A stretch of DNA of 64,000 bases. It comes from Nitzschia sp. DOCU1. Its lineage: Eukaryota; Bacillariophyta; Bacillariophyceae; Bacillariales; Bacillariaceae. The position numbers and the translations under genes are program-made. The DNA lies in contig OX595987.1 in NCBI GenBank assembly GCA_951394045.1, positions 3,658,001 through 3,722,000 on the forward strand, written 5' to 3'. Numbering within the stretch: position 1 is the stretch's first letter; each line of letters starts with the position of its first letter. The notes under the pieces are model-generated. The model was not told the DNA's origin. It was given only the letters and a program-made list of their open reading frames with translations, and made no database searches. This document shows positions 10,335-20,800 of the stretch, one piece after another.

Positions 10335-10780
10335 TTGAACGGAAGAAAATCGAAAATAGATAAGCGTTGTAATAGTTAACAACGTTCGCTCCATTTACAT
10401 TGGTAATAAAAAGTCAGAATTTTGTGCGCGCGAAACAAATGCTTTTGGTCACCTATTCTTCGCGAGTTGTCCAGTCCAGATATGCTAAGTAGGTTGCACA
10501 CCCGTCTCATCTGTTTAGGAACCCTTCTTTTGAATATGAGTATACGGAACCATATATTGAAGAACCTTTGAGGCACATGCCACATCGGCACAGCCGCAGA
10601 CCGTGCGTTGCATTGGAGTTAACAGCTCCATCGCATTCGCACGAAATCCTTCATCGCCACAAGACCCAGAAGTAAGCAATTTTTCACTTTTACTCACCTA
10701 CGCAGCGCTGGACACAAAAGCAACACATTTTGCCTTGACGACAGTTTCAGCAAGGCATCATTGCTGGTGGGATCAAAATC
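10335..10780 (+). promoter_or_regulatory. Upstream region of the second PS-repeat gene
   Basis: Homologous to 4750-5182 before the first gene, including the agataagc block (10358), the ttcgcgagttgtccagtcc block and the final gggatcaaaatcatg at the start codon. It is the duplicated promoter and 5' UTR. Confidence 0.6.
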
Positions 10781-13700
10781 ATGATGATGCTCCATGGAAG
10801 AAGGAGTATTACAACTAATACCCTTCTTACCATCCTCCTTTTCTTTCTTTTGGTGGGTAGTAGAGTGGTCGTCGCAGCCGACGAGGACGATTCAATCCAG
10901 GACGAAGAAGGATATCACCATGAGCAGCATGATGCTGATCTGGTGAGGCGCAATGAAATGCTATTTTTGCAGGATGACATTGTGGTGGGACGAAAAGAAG
11001 AAGCTCCTCGTTCGATGACACCCTCGGGAGCCCCCCGGGCCTTGTTGGAAGGTCAAGAGGCCACAATGCCGAAAACAAAGATTCTAGTGCAAGAAGAAGA
11101 AGTGGACGACACTCCGGCGCGATACATTCGCCACTCACCTGGCCGATTGTCAACATTTCTAAGTGGTGCTGGTGCTGGTCTAGATAGTAAAGGGACCAAA
11201 CAACAAGGCACCAAGTCTACGAAACAGGCCTCTACTCCTGGTGATGCAACAGATCCATGCAAGTCGACGAAGGCCGGCAAGGCAGCTAGCAAAGGCAGTA
11301 AGATCGCGAAAACCACCGGAGGCAAGGCTGGAGGAAACAAGGCTGGTACTCCTCGTTTATTCCAAGGGAACGACAGCATGGTAGAGGTCAAGCAAAAAGG
11401 CGCCCCCCAACAGGAGAGTTCATCGGGCTTCTTTGCTTCAGCTCCTGGAGAAGAGAAAGTCAAAGTCAAACAGATTGCCGCCGGCGAAGAGGGCTCTGAT
11501 TCCGCACACTACTCACGGACAAGCATCCGGGCAGCTGAGGATGATGCTGGCTTTGGCAGCCGCGCATACTTTCGAGACGCTACGAAGTCAAGTAAACGAG
11601 CAAGCTCGGCCAAGTCCAGCAAAGGGGCCAAGTCGAGCAAAGGAGCAAAGGCCGGTAAATCATCCAAAAGCAAAGGGGGCTGTGTTACCTCACAGAACCC
11701 CTCCTCGCCCCCTTCTCTCTCAATGATGCCTTCACTGATGCCTTCGGCCATGCCGTCCCCCAAACCGACAGAAGGGCTTGGTGGTGGCGATGAAAGTGTC
11801 AAGCCGTCTTCTGAACCGTCTGAGAAGCCAAGTAAGAAGCCGAGTTCGGAACCGTCGTTGGAGCCGAGCGCCGAACCCTCGAAGTCTTCAAGGCCAAGCA
11901 GAGAGCCAAGCTTGGAACCTTCCAAAGAACCTTCTGAAAAGCCATCCACCGAGCCGAGCGATGAGCCTTCCAAGTCATCAAGGCCAAGTAAGAAGCCGAG
12001 TTCGGAACCGTCGTTGGAGCCGAGCGCCGAACCCTCGAAGTCTTCAAGGCCAAGCAGAGAGCCAAGCTTGGAACCTTCCAAAGAACCTTCTGAAAATCCA
12101 TCCACCGAGCCGAGCGATGAGCCTTCCAAGTCATCAAGGCCAAGTAAGAAGCCGAGTTCGGAACCGTCGGTGGAGCCGAGCGCCGAACCCTCGAAGTCTT
12201 CAAGGCCAAGCAGAGAGCCAAGCTTGGAACCTTCCAAAGAACCTTCTGAAAAGCCATCCACCGAGCCGAGCGATGAGCCTTCCAAGTCATCAAGGCCGAG
12301 TAAGGTGCCGAGTTCGGAACCGTCGTTGGAGCCGAGCGCCGAACCCTCGAAGTCTTCAAGGCCAAGCAGAGAGCCAAGCTTGGAACCTTCCAAAGAACCT
12401 TCTGAAAAGCCATCCACCGAGCCGAGCGATGAGCCTTCCAAGTCATCAAGGCCGAGTAAGGTGCCGAGTTCGGAACCTTCGTTGGAGCCGAGCGCCGAAC
12501 CCTCGAAGTCTTCAAGGCCAAGCAGAGAGCCAAGCTTGGAACCTTCCAAAGAACCTTCTGAAAATCCATCCACCGAGCCGAGCGATGAGCCTTCCAAGTC
12601 ATCAAGGCCAAGTAGGGAGCCGAGTTCGGAACCTTCGTTGGAGCCGAGCGCCGAACCCTCGAAGTCTTCAAGGCCAAGCAGAGAGCCAAGCTTGGAACCT
12701 TCCAAAGAACCTTCTGAAAAGCCATCCACCGAGCCGAGCGATGAGCCTTCCAAGTCATCAAGGCCAAGTAAGGTGCCGAGTTCGGAACCGTCGTTGGAGC
12801 CGAGCGCCGAACCCTCGAAGTCTTCAAGGCCAAGCAGAGAGCCAAGCTTGGAACCTTCCAAAGAACCTTCTGAAAAGCCATCCACCGAGCCGAGCGATGA
12901 GCCTTCCAAGTCATCAAGGCCGAGTAAGGTGCCGAGTTCGGAACCTTCGTTGGAGCCGAGCGCCGAACCCTCGAGGTCTTCAAGGCCAAGCAGAGAGCCA
13001 AGCTTGGAACCTTCCAAAGAACCTTCTGAAAATCCATCCACCGAGCCGAGCGATGAGCCTTCCAAGTCATCAAGGCCAAGTAGGGAGCCGAGTTCGGAAC
13101 CTTCGTTGGAGCCGAGCGCCGAACCCTCGAAGTCTTCAAGGCCAAGCAGAGAGCCAAGCTTGGAACCTTCCAAAGAACCTTCTGAAAAGCCATCCACCGA
13201 GCCGAGCGATGAGCCTTCCAAGTCATCAAGGCCAAGTAAGGTGCCGAGTTCGGAACCGTCGTTGGAGCCGAGCGCCGAACCCTCGAAGTCTTCAAGGCCA
13301 AGCAGAGAGCCAAGCTTGGAACCTTCCAAAGAACCTTCTGAAAAGCCATCCACCGAGCCGAGCGCGGAGCCTTCCAAGTCATCAAGGCCAAGTAGGGAGC
13401 CGAGTTCGAAACCTTCGTTGGAGCCGAGCGCCGAACCATCGAAGTCTTCAAGGCCAAGCAGAGAGCCAAGCTTGGAACCTTCCAAAGAACCTTCTGAAAA
13501 TCCATCCACCGAGCCGAGCGATGAGCCTTCCAAGTCATCAAGGCCGAGTAAGGTGCCGAGTTCGGAACCTTCGTTGGAGCCGAGCGCCGAACCCTCGAAG
13601 TCTTCAAGGCCAAGCAGAGAGCCAAGCTTGGAACCTTCCAAAAAACCTTCTGAAAAGCCATCCACCGAGCCGAGCGATGAGCCTTCCAAGTCATCAAGGC

Positions 13701-16234
13701 CAAGTAAGAAGCCGAGTTCGGAACCGTCGTTGGAGCCGAGCGCCGAACCCTCGAGGTCTTCAAGGCCAAGCAGAGAGCCAAGCTTGGAACCTTCCAAAGA
13801 ACCTTCTGAAAAGCCATCCACCGAGCCGAGCGATGAGCCTTCCAAGTCATCAAGGCCAAGTAAGAAGCCGAGTTCGGAACCTTCGTTGGAGCCGAGCGCC
13901 GAACCCTCGAAGTCTTCAAGGCCAAGCAGAGAGCCAAGCTTGGAACCTTCCAAAGAACCTTCTGAAAAGCCATCCACCGAGCCGAGCGATGAGCCTTCCA
14001 AGTCATCAAGGCCAAGTAAGAAGCCGAGTTCGGAACCGTCGTTGGAGCCGAGCGCCGAACCCTCGAAGTCTTCAAGGCCAAGCAGAGAGCCAAGCTTGGA
14101 ACCTTCCAAAGAACCTTCTGAAAAGCCATCCACCGAGCCGAGCGATGAGCCTTCCAAGTCATCAAGGCCAAGTAAGAAGCCGAGTTCGGAACCTTCGTTG
14201 GAGCCGAGCGCCGAACCCTCGAAGTCTTCAAGGCCAAGCAGAGAGCCAAGCTTGGAACCTTCCAAAGAACCTTCTGAAAAGCCATCCACCGAGCCGAGCG
14301 ATGAGCCTTCCAAGTCATCAAGGCCAAGTAGGGAGCCGAGTTCGGAACCGTCGTTGGAGCCGAGCGCCGAACCCTCGAAGTCTTCAAGGCCAAGCAGAGA
14401 GCCAAGCTTGGAACCTTCCAAAGAACCTTCTGAAAAGCCATCCACCGAGCCGAGCGATGAGCCTTCCAAGTCATCAAGGCCAAGTAAGAAGCCGAGTTCG
14501 GAACCTTCGTTGGAGCCGAGCGCCGAACCCTCGAAGTCTTCAAGGCCAAGCAGAGAGCCAAGCTTGGAACCTTCCAAAGAACCTTCTGAAAAGCCATCCA
14601 CCGAGCCGAGCGATGAGCCTTCCAAGTCATCAAGGCCAAGTAAGAAGCCGAGTTCGGAACCGTCGTTGGAGCCGAGCGCCGAACCCTCGAAGTCTTCAAG
14701 GCCAAGCAGAGAGCCAAGCTTGGAACCTTCCAAAGAACCTTCTGAAAAGCCATCCACCGAGCCGAGCGATGAGCCTTCCAAGTCATCAAGGCCAAGTAAG
14801 AAGCCGAGTTCGGAACCGTCGTTGGAGCCGAGCGCCGAACCCTCGAAGTCTTCAAGGCCAAGCAGAGAGCCAAGCTTGGAACCTTCCAAAGAACCTTCTG
14901 AAAAGCCATCCACCGAGCCGAGCGATGAGCCTTCCAAGTCATCAAGGCCAAGTAAGAAGCCGAGTTCGGAACCTTCGTTGGAGCCGAGCGCCGAACCCTC
15001 GAAGTCTTCAAGGCCAAGCAGAGAGCCAAGCTTGGAACCTTCCAAAGAACCTTCTGAAAAGCCATCCACCGAGCCGAGCGATGAGCCTTCCAAGTCATCA
15101 AGGCCAAGTAGGGAGCCGAGTTCGGAACCTTCGTTGGAGCCGAGCGCCGAACCCTCGAAGTCTTCAAGGCCAAGCAGAGAGCCAAGCTTGGAACCTTCCA
15201 AAAAACCTTCTGAAAAGCCATCCACCGAGCCGAGCGCGGAGCCTTCCAAGTCATCAAGGCCAAGTAGGGAGCCGAGTTCGAAACCTTCGTTGGAGCCGAG
15301 CGCCGAACCATCGAAGTCTTCAAGGCCAAGCAGAGAGCCAAGTTTGGCGCCTTCGAAGGAGCCGAGTCGAGAACCATCTCTTGAGCCCTCTAAAATGCCA
15401 TCCGACGAGCCAAGCAGCAAACCCAGTAGGGAGCCAAGCTTGGAGCCCTCCATGGAGCCTTCTGAAAATCCATCCACCGAGCCGAGCGCGGAGCCTTCCA
15501 AGTCATCAAGGCCAAGTAGGGAGCCGAGTTCGAAACCTTCGTTGGAGCCGAGCGCCGAACCATCGAAGTCTTCAAGGCCAAGCAGAGAGCCAAGCTTGGA
15601 GCCTTCCACGGAGCCGAGTCGAGAACCATCTCTTGAGCCCTCTAAAATGCCATCCGACGAGCCAAGCAGCAAACCCAGTAAAGAGCCAAGTTTGGAGCCT
15701 TCCCGGAAACCAAGTCTGGAACCTTCCCTTAAGCCTTCCACTAGGCCGTCGGACGAGCCAAGCAGCAAACCAAGTAGGGAACCAAGTAAATTCCCGAGTA
15801 CCAGCCCCTCTAAATCGGTATCACCCTCTTTGGAACCAAGCACCACAAGACAAGGCATATGCTATGATCGCTACACGGACCCCATTTTTTTAGCTGATAG
15901 TAATACCTGCACGCCGGGCGGAAGTCCAGGCGGAGGCGGAGGCGGCGGAAAATTTAACAGTTTTGGCTACCTACAAGGTGAAGAGTGTGGAAAAGGTGTG
16001 AAGTCGACGTCAAAATCGATCCCAGACTCCAATCCCGACCCAGATGGATTCGATCCCTTTTGCTGCAGTTGTTGTTGCGTCAGTGTAGGTGGTGGCAGTT
16101 CCAAAAAGGTTTGCAGCAACCGAATCGAGAGCAGTCAATGTGGTGAGATCCTTGACTTGCGCAGACTCGAGGGCGACCATTCGCTCATGGACGACGAAGA
16201 GGGTTTGCCGGCCTTCATGCGTCATTGGTTATGA
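10781..16234 (+). CDS. Secreted PSxxPS-repeat protein B, 1817 aa, with 22 near-identical 52-residue repeats
   Basis: Intronless paralogue of the gene at 5183 with the same architecture. A signal peptide ([13 protein letters not shown], cleavage near VVAA-DE) is followed by a charged leader with blocks shared with gene A ([28 protein letters not shown]). A Lys/Ser cluster of SSKGAK units lies at residues about 268-298. A huge EPS/RPS/KPS repeat region spans about 306-1688, and a Cys-rich domain ends [16 protein letters not shown]. The C-termini of both paralogues carry MDD-E-E-x-P-x-FMR. Repeats are enriched in phosphorylatable Ser and in Glu/Lys/Arg, so the chain is probably extended and polyampholytic. 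Secretion is well supported; a role in silica, wall or adhesive material is inference. Copy number in the assembly may be wrong if reads did not span the array. Confidence 0.85.
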   Translation: MMMLHGRRSITTNTLLTILLFFLLVGSRVVVAADEDDSIQDEEGYHHEQHDADLVRRNEMLFLQDDIVVGRKEEAPRSMTPSGAPRALLEGQEATMPKTKILVQEEEVDDTPARYIRHSPGRLSTFLSGAGAGLDSKGTKQQGTKSTKQASTPGDATDPCKSTKAGKAASKGSKIAKTTGGKAGGNKAGTPRLFQGNDSMVEVKQKGAPQQESSSGFFASAPGEEKVKVKQIAAGEEGSDSAHYSRTSIRAAEDDAGFGSRAYFRDATKSSKRASSAKSSKGAKSSKGAKAGKSSKSKGGCVTSQNPSSPPSLSMMPSLMPSAMPSPKPTEGLGGGDESVKPSSEPSEKPSKKPSSEPSLEPSAEPSKSSRPSREPSLEPSKEPSEKPSTEPSDEPSKSSRPSKKPSSEPSLEPSAEPSKSSRPSREPSLEPSKEPSENPSTEPSDEPSKSSRPSKKPSSEPSVEPSAEPSKSSRPSREPSLEPSKEPSEKPSTEPSDEPSKSSRPSKVPSSEPSLEPSAEPSKSSRPSREPSLEPSKEPSEKPSTEPSDEPSKSSRPSKVPSSEPSLEPSAEPSKSSRPSREPSLEPSKEPSENPSTEPSDEPSKSSRPSREPSSEPSLEPSAEPSKSSRPSREPSLEPSKEPSEKPSTEPSDEPSKSSRPSKVPSSEPSLEPSAEPSKSSRPSREPSLEPSKEPSEKPSTEPSDEPSKSSRPSKVPSSEPSLEPSAEPSRSSRPSREPSLEPSKEPSENPSTEPSDEPSKSSRPSREPSSEPSLEPSAEPSKSSRPSREPSLEPSKEPSEKPSTEPSDEPSKSSRPSKVPSSEPSLEPSAEPSKSSRPSREPSLEPSKEPSEKPSTEPSAEPSKSSRPSREPSSKPSLEPSAEPSKSSRPSREPSLEPSKEPSENPSTEPSDEPSKSSRPSKVPSSEPSLEPSAEPSKSSRPSREPSLEPSKKPSEKPSTEPSDEPSKSSRPSKKPSSEPSLEPSAEPSRSSRPSREPSLEPSKEPSEKPSTEPSDEPSKSSRPSKKPSSEPSLEPSAEPSKSSRPSREPSLEPSKEPSEKPSTEPSDEPSKSSRPSKKPSSEPSLEPSAEPSKSSRPSREPSLEPSKEPSEKPSTEPSDEPSKSSRPSKKPSSEPSLEPSAEPSKSSRPSREPSLEPSKEPSEKPSTEPSDEPSKSSRPSREPSSEPSLEPSAEPSKSSRPSREPSLEPSKEPSEKPSTEPSDEPSKSSRPSKKPSSEPSLEPSAEPSKSSRPSREPSLEPSKEPSEKPSTEPSDEPSKSSRPSKKPSSEPSLEPSAEPSKSSRPSREPSLEPSKEPSEKPSTEPSDEPSKSSRPSKKPSSEPSLEPSAEPSKSSRPSREPSLEPSKEPSEKPSTEPSDEPSKSSRPSKKPSSEPSLEPSAEPSKSSRPSREPSLEPSKEPSEKPSTEPSDEPSKSSRPSREPSSEPSLEPSAEPSKSSRPSREPSLEPSKKPSEKPSTEPSAEPSKSSRPSREPSSKPSLEPSAEPSKSSRPSREPSLAPSKEPSREPSLEPSKMPSDEPSSKPSREPSLEPSMEPSENPSTEPSAEPSKSSRPSREPSSKPSLEPSAEPSKSSRPSREPSLEPSTEPSREPSLEPSKMPSDEPSSKPSKEPSLEPSRKPSLEPSLKPSTRPSDEPSSKPSREPSKFPSTSPSKSVSPSLEPSTTRQGICYDRYTDPIFLADSNTCTPGGSPGGGGGGGKFNSFGYLQGEECGKGVKSTSKSIPDSNPDPDGFDPFCCSCCCVSVGGGSSKKVCSNRIESSQCGEILDLRRLEGDHSLMDDEEGLPAFMRHWL
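11830..15340 (+). repeat. 156-bp in-frame coding minisatellite, 22 copies
   Basis: The landmark aagcttgg recurs at 11908, 12064, 12220 and so on to 15184, every 156 bp without a slip, which gives 22 units of 52 codons. Units differ mainly at a few codons (KKPS, VPS or REPS after RPS; SEKPS or SENPS; SDEPS or SAEPS), and some adjacent pairs repeat as larger blocks, which points to unequal exchange or gene conversion. Because 156 is divisible by 3 and the unit lacks stops in several frames, long open frames appear on both strands; they are not genes. Confidence 0.95.
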
Positions 16235-16890
16235 TCTCAATTCATGTCAATAGTAGTAATATCATCAAATTGAGTAAGATGATGGAAAATCATATAAAAA
16301 ATGCACGTCAAATGTTTTCATTTCACGTTCAACGAGATTTTTCGATGTGAAATCGTCCCATCGTAGCCATTGATGTCATGTGCTGGTTGAGTCCTGGGTG
16401 CCTAAATGAGGCGGGCGAAGTAGCTGCTACCCGCAGTATCGACGCTGCAAACTACCGATCGTCGTCTACCCCTGTTACCAGGGAGGCAACACGAGGCAAA
16501 TCCAGTGGAACCTCCTTGGTGCGCCCGATGTCGTCGAAGCCTCTTTCAAAGAGATAGAGGAAGGGATGCCAATCCGATTCTGGGCGGGAAACCTCCGATC
16601 CGGCTGGCTCGTGTCGGTACCCTTTTTTCCGTTGTCTTGATGATGTCTGCTGAGTCAAACGATGATGACATCATCATCATCGCATCGTTCCCATCGTCTG
16701 TCTCGTCCTTCCATCACGATGATGATGCTCGCGTTTGCTTTCGATGGATGCCCTTCATTGATCAAACAAACAACAGCATTAATCATCCAATGGGAGATAA
16801 TGCTGCTACAACGCTAGTCGCAAAAGCGCGTTCTTGACACCCCTCTCTCTTTAGTGGAATGCCCGAGCAACCGACCGTAACGATAAGATA
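16235..16890 (+). other. 3' flank of PS-repeat gene B and intergenic DNA
   Basis: 16235-16640 is the best preserved uninterrupted copy of the shared 3' flank. After it, 16650-16740 holds a gat/atc-rich simple stretch. No supported gene lies before the ATG at 16891. Confidence 0.6.
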
Positions 16891-17496
16891 ATGCTCCAAC
16901 AAGTCTCATCATTTTCAAAGAAGAAAGAAAGAATTTCTTCCCTTTCGCGGCGGCGGCGCACCACCAACACGACTTTCCCGCACTACGCAGTGGCGGTGAC
17001 AGCCGGATTCCTCCTTCTCGCTTCGTCGTCATGGTCATTTTCACCACGGCATCTGGAGTGGAGGAGTCCTTATTGTCGGCGGCAACAAGAGCGCTCGTTT
17101 GTGACGGCGCTATTGCTGTCCCGTGACGACGACAACGATGACAAGACTGCTGCGGGTACCAACGATGAGGATATCATTGACAATGACACTCATTTTTATC
17201 TGGATTTGGACAAGGCCAAAAAGGCCAAATTAGGTGCCGACATTCCCAAACAACAACTCGAAGAATCCGCGGCAGAATCTCAACAAGAATTTTTACAAGC
17301 TTTGAAAGAAGCACGACAAGAATTCCAGGATGCCAAGGAAAAATTAGGTTCCCAAGGAGCCGTCGATTTGTTTTTGGACCGAATTCGAAAGGAAAGTAAT
17401 AGTGAACAAGAGCAACAATCGACAAAGGATGATTGGAACATGGATAGCAGCAACGACAACAACGATGGGGACGAAGGGCTCGGAGAGTTTGAGTGA
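16891..17496 (+). CDS. Small hypothetical protein, probably plastid targeted
   Basis: A 201-aa single-exon protein. After a basic N-terminus there is a hydrophobic signal-peptide core (VAVTAGFLLLASSSWS) followed by FSPRHLEWRS. Phe at +1 with nearby basic and Ser residues fits the ASA-FAP rule for diatom bipartite plastid presequences. The rest is acidic, with a predicted amphipathic coiled-coil helix at about residues 125-165 (ESQQEFLQALKEARQEFQDA) and a low-complexity Asp/Asn tail. I do not recognise a family. The next gene is convergent on the opposite strand. Confidence 0.6.
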   Translation: MLQQVSSFSKKKERISSLSRRRRTTNTTFPHYAVAVTAGFLLLASSSWSFSPRHLEWRSPYCRRQQERSFVTALLLSRDDDNDDKTAAGTNDEDIIDNDTHFYLDLDKAKKAKLGADIPKQQLEESAAESQQEFLQALKEARQEFQDAKEKLGSQGAVDLFLDRIRKESNSEQEQQSTKDDWNMDSSNDNNDGDEGLGEFE

Positions 17497-17859
17497 AGAA
17501 GTCAACGACACACAAAGACCATGGATTGGCTAGTGGGCGAAAGCAAGATAGTTGTGCTTGAAGGGCCTTGTCGCCCACTGTTGCTGGACGATCGAAAAAT
17601 AGGAAGGCGACATTGTCCACCTTTCAAGATACCCGAAGCGTTTTCAAGCAAATGCTATCATGTTCTTTAGATGGTATCGATGGAATCGTGGAAAGTAAAT
17701 CGGCGATCAAATGCATCACTACTGTGCCAATGAAATGCTAGAGCCAAGTCTACTAGCTAACGGTTGGAAGTTGAGCAATGTTGCGGTAGTGCCGTCGTTA
17801 TTTTACATAATTCTGTTTCTTTTTTGTATGCATATTTATGTAGTTTAATGTATTTCCTT
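17497..17859. other. Intergenic between convergent genes
   Basis: About 360 bp separating two convergent stop codons. It presumably contains both 3' UTRs. No open frame, repeat or RNA gene was recognised. Confidence 0.5.
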
Positions 17860-20800
17860 TCAATGGTAGGATTGTGCGTTTCGCTGGTGAAGGCCATACC
17901 CTCCAAGGCAAGGGCCGCAGTAATCTTTCTTGTAGTATCGCATTACATCCGAGTCCGGTTCAGGAACGCAGTAGGTTTGGTATCCATCTTTGGCAGAATA
18001 GTGACAAACATGTACATTGTTGTTGGCATCACAAGGATAGTCGTCAGCCGAACAAAAGTGTTGAGTGCGATGGTCTCGAGATGGCTCTTCAGCAAGACCC
18101 ACCGCAACGTCCTCGGTGCTGTTTGGCTCGGCAACGTCCACCACATCCGGCTTGTCCTTCAGCAACCGTCTGCGCAGCATGGCGGCTGGCATGGCCGAGG
18201 GCTGAGACTCGGTTGTGAGGTGACGAGCAGCAGGGACTTCATCGTCGGGACATTTGGTTTCGCAATAAATCTTGAATGTATATTCAATCACTTCAGGACT
18301 CATTTCCAATGGTGGATGACAACACTCAGGCACTTCCGCATTTGTGTTGAAGCCAGGTTGGCCAGTGACCCAGAGGTTGACAACGGCCAAAGGAACGGCG
18401 TGCAAACAGTAGGCCGTGAACTCCACGTACTCTTCTTGTTGCAAATTTTGAGTTTCGTAACAATCATACCCGCCACTTGGTTTATCTGCAAACTGAGTAA
18501 AGATAGAAGAGACCGTGCTCTCGTAAGTGTTCTTGACAGCGAAACGAACAAACTCGGTACCCTGCTCCAAGATGATGATAGGAAGTTCAGGATATGGCTG
18601 TTCCATATCAGGAATGATCAAGACCACGTCGTCAGGGCAGACAGGCAAGGGAACATCGGTAGGAGCGGGGGTGACGGTAGGGGCAGGGGTAGGCTCGTAT
18701 GTCTGGCTGGGTGGGGCAAATCCAGCGGGAGATGGAGTCGCATCGGCGTCGTGGCAGATACCGAAGTTGGAGATTGCACCGACACCATTAAACTGCACCG
18801 ACACGCTGATGACATCTTCGACGTCCATGCTTCCTGGAAGAAGACCCAAGACGCTGTTCTCGGACATGGAAGGAATGGCGATGAGCTCAGTCGTACCATC
18901 TGACTTTGTGAAAACGACTTCACCACCATCCAAAACGTTGAAAACTGAAAGCTCAAGAATGAGTGCCGGAGCGTCGAAGTCGAAGACAATCTCACCACCT
19001 GCTTGGTTGGGCAACTGGTCGATCGAGTTTGATTCCTGGATAATCAAAACCTTGCCAAGACCTTCACAGTTTGCGGTCTCACCGCCGGCTCCCATTCCGA
19101 TGCCGCCGCATGCCACATTGGGGCTTCCAAAAGTTCCATCCACAAGATTGCCAGTTGAGTTGGTTGTATCCAAAGCCCTTGCCATGTTACCAGGAGTGTA
19201 ACCAGTATCTCCCGCAGCATAGGCATTGACGGTAAAACCATACCCAGCCCAAGACTGAGGATGAATGTAGCCATAAGCAGACCCGGCGGTTGCTCCGGTG
19301 GCTGTGGTCTCGAAATCGATATCCAGATAGTCGCATTCCTCATGCGTTGTTGGCTCGCATTGGGGTTCGCAGCTCATTTCAAAGCTATAGGAGACCATGG
19401 TAGTTGAGTTTGATGCCGCGCCAGCGCAAGCTTCGCATTCTTCTTCCTGGTAATTTTCTCCAATGTAGACGTTAATATCCAATCGGGCAAAATTGTCAAA
19501 GCAGACGAGAGTGTAAGTCAAATCTCGGTTCCCTTCAACCCCAATGTTTTCGTCACAATCGTGAGCCGTCTCTGACTGTTGGTAAAAGACGTTCAAAGCC
19601 CCAACTCCTGTTTGATTCCAGAGTTGTTTGATAACTATTTGCACGGTATCATTGTTCATGCTGACGATCTGCAAAGCACCTTCTGGGAAGTCGACTCCAG
19701 CGCCTTGCAAGGAAATAAAGATTGGGCCTGTTTCGATGCAAGGCCCATGGGGTGCTGCCGTGGGTTCGCCCGGCGCAGTGGTAGGTCCTACTGTTGGACC
19801 AGCTGTAGGCCCTGGGGTCGCCGTTGTTGCAGTTGGGCCGGCTGTGGGCCCTCCAGTGGGTCCAGGAGTTGCGGGCGTAACCGTTGGCCCAGCCGTAGGT
19901 CCTCCAGTCGGTCCAGGAGTCGCTGGTGTGACAGTTGGCCCAGCTGTAGGTCCGGCAGTGGGACCAGTCGTTGGGCTAGGCGTCGGTCCAACAGTTGGAC
20001 CCGCCGTTGGGCCTGCAGTGGGACCTGAAGTGGGCGATGGCGTTGCAACCGTTGGTCCGGCAGTTGGACCAGCAGTTGGACCCGCTGTTGGGCCTGCAGT
20101 GGGACCTGAAGTGGGCGATGGCGTTGCAACAGTTGGCCCAGCAGTTGGTCCAACAGTTGGACCCGCCGTTGGACCTGCAGTGGGACCTGAAGTGGGCGAT
20201 GGCGTGGCAACAGTTGGCCCAGCAGTTGGTCCAACAGTTGGACCCGCCGTTGGGCCACTGGTGGGACCTGAAGTGGGTGATGGTGTGGCAACAGTTGGCC
20301 CGGCCGTGGGTCCAACAGTTGGACCCGCTGTTGGGCCACCGGTGGGACCTGAAGTGGGCGATGGTGTGGCAGCAGTTGGTCCGGCCGTGGGTCCAACGGT
20401 TGGACCCGCCGTTGGGCCACCGGTGGGACCTGAAGTGGGCGATGGTGTGGCAGCAGTTGGTCCGGCCGTGGGTCCAGTAGTCGGTCCCGCCGTTGGGCCA
20501 CCGGTGGGACCTGACGTGGGCGATGGTGTGGCAGCAGTTGGCCCGGCAGTTGGTCCACCAGTCGGCGACGCTGTAGCAGCAGTAGGACCGGTCGTAGGAC
20601 CGGAGGTGGGGCCAGCAGTGGGACTAGTCGTCGGGCCAGTCGTAGGAGCAGATGTTTCCAAAGTGGGTCCACTGGTTGGTCCTGTCGTCGGGCCATCAGT
20701 TGGTCCTGCCGTCGGACCGACTGTAGGTCCTGAGGTCGGGGCCTGACTTGGATAGTAACTACCAGAGGGCGACGCAGAAGGCTCTTCCGTGACGCAATAC

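Noticed and set aside
11830..15340. CRISPR-like array
   Set aside because: The repeats are 156 bp, contiguous, coding and without unique spacers, in a eukaryotic gene.
11509..15893. Very long open frames (1192-1449 codons) antisense and in a second sense frame across the PS-repeat gene
   Set aside because: They exist because a 156-bp, stop-free unit is repeated in phase. They lack signal peptides or domains, and the true frame has both plus a paralogue.
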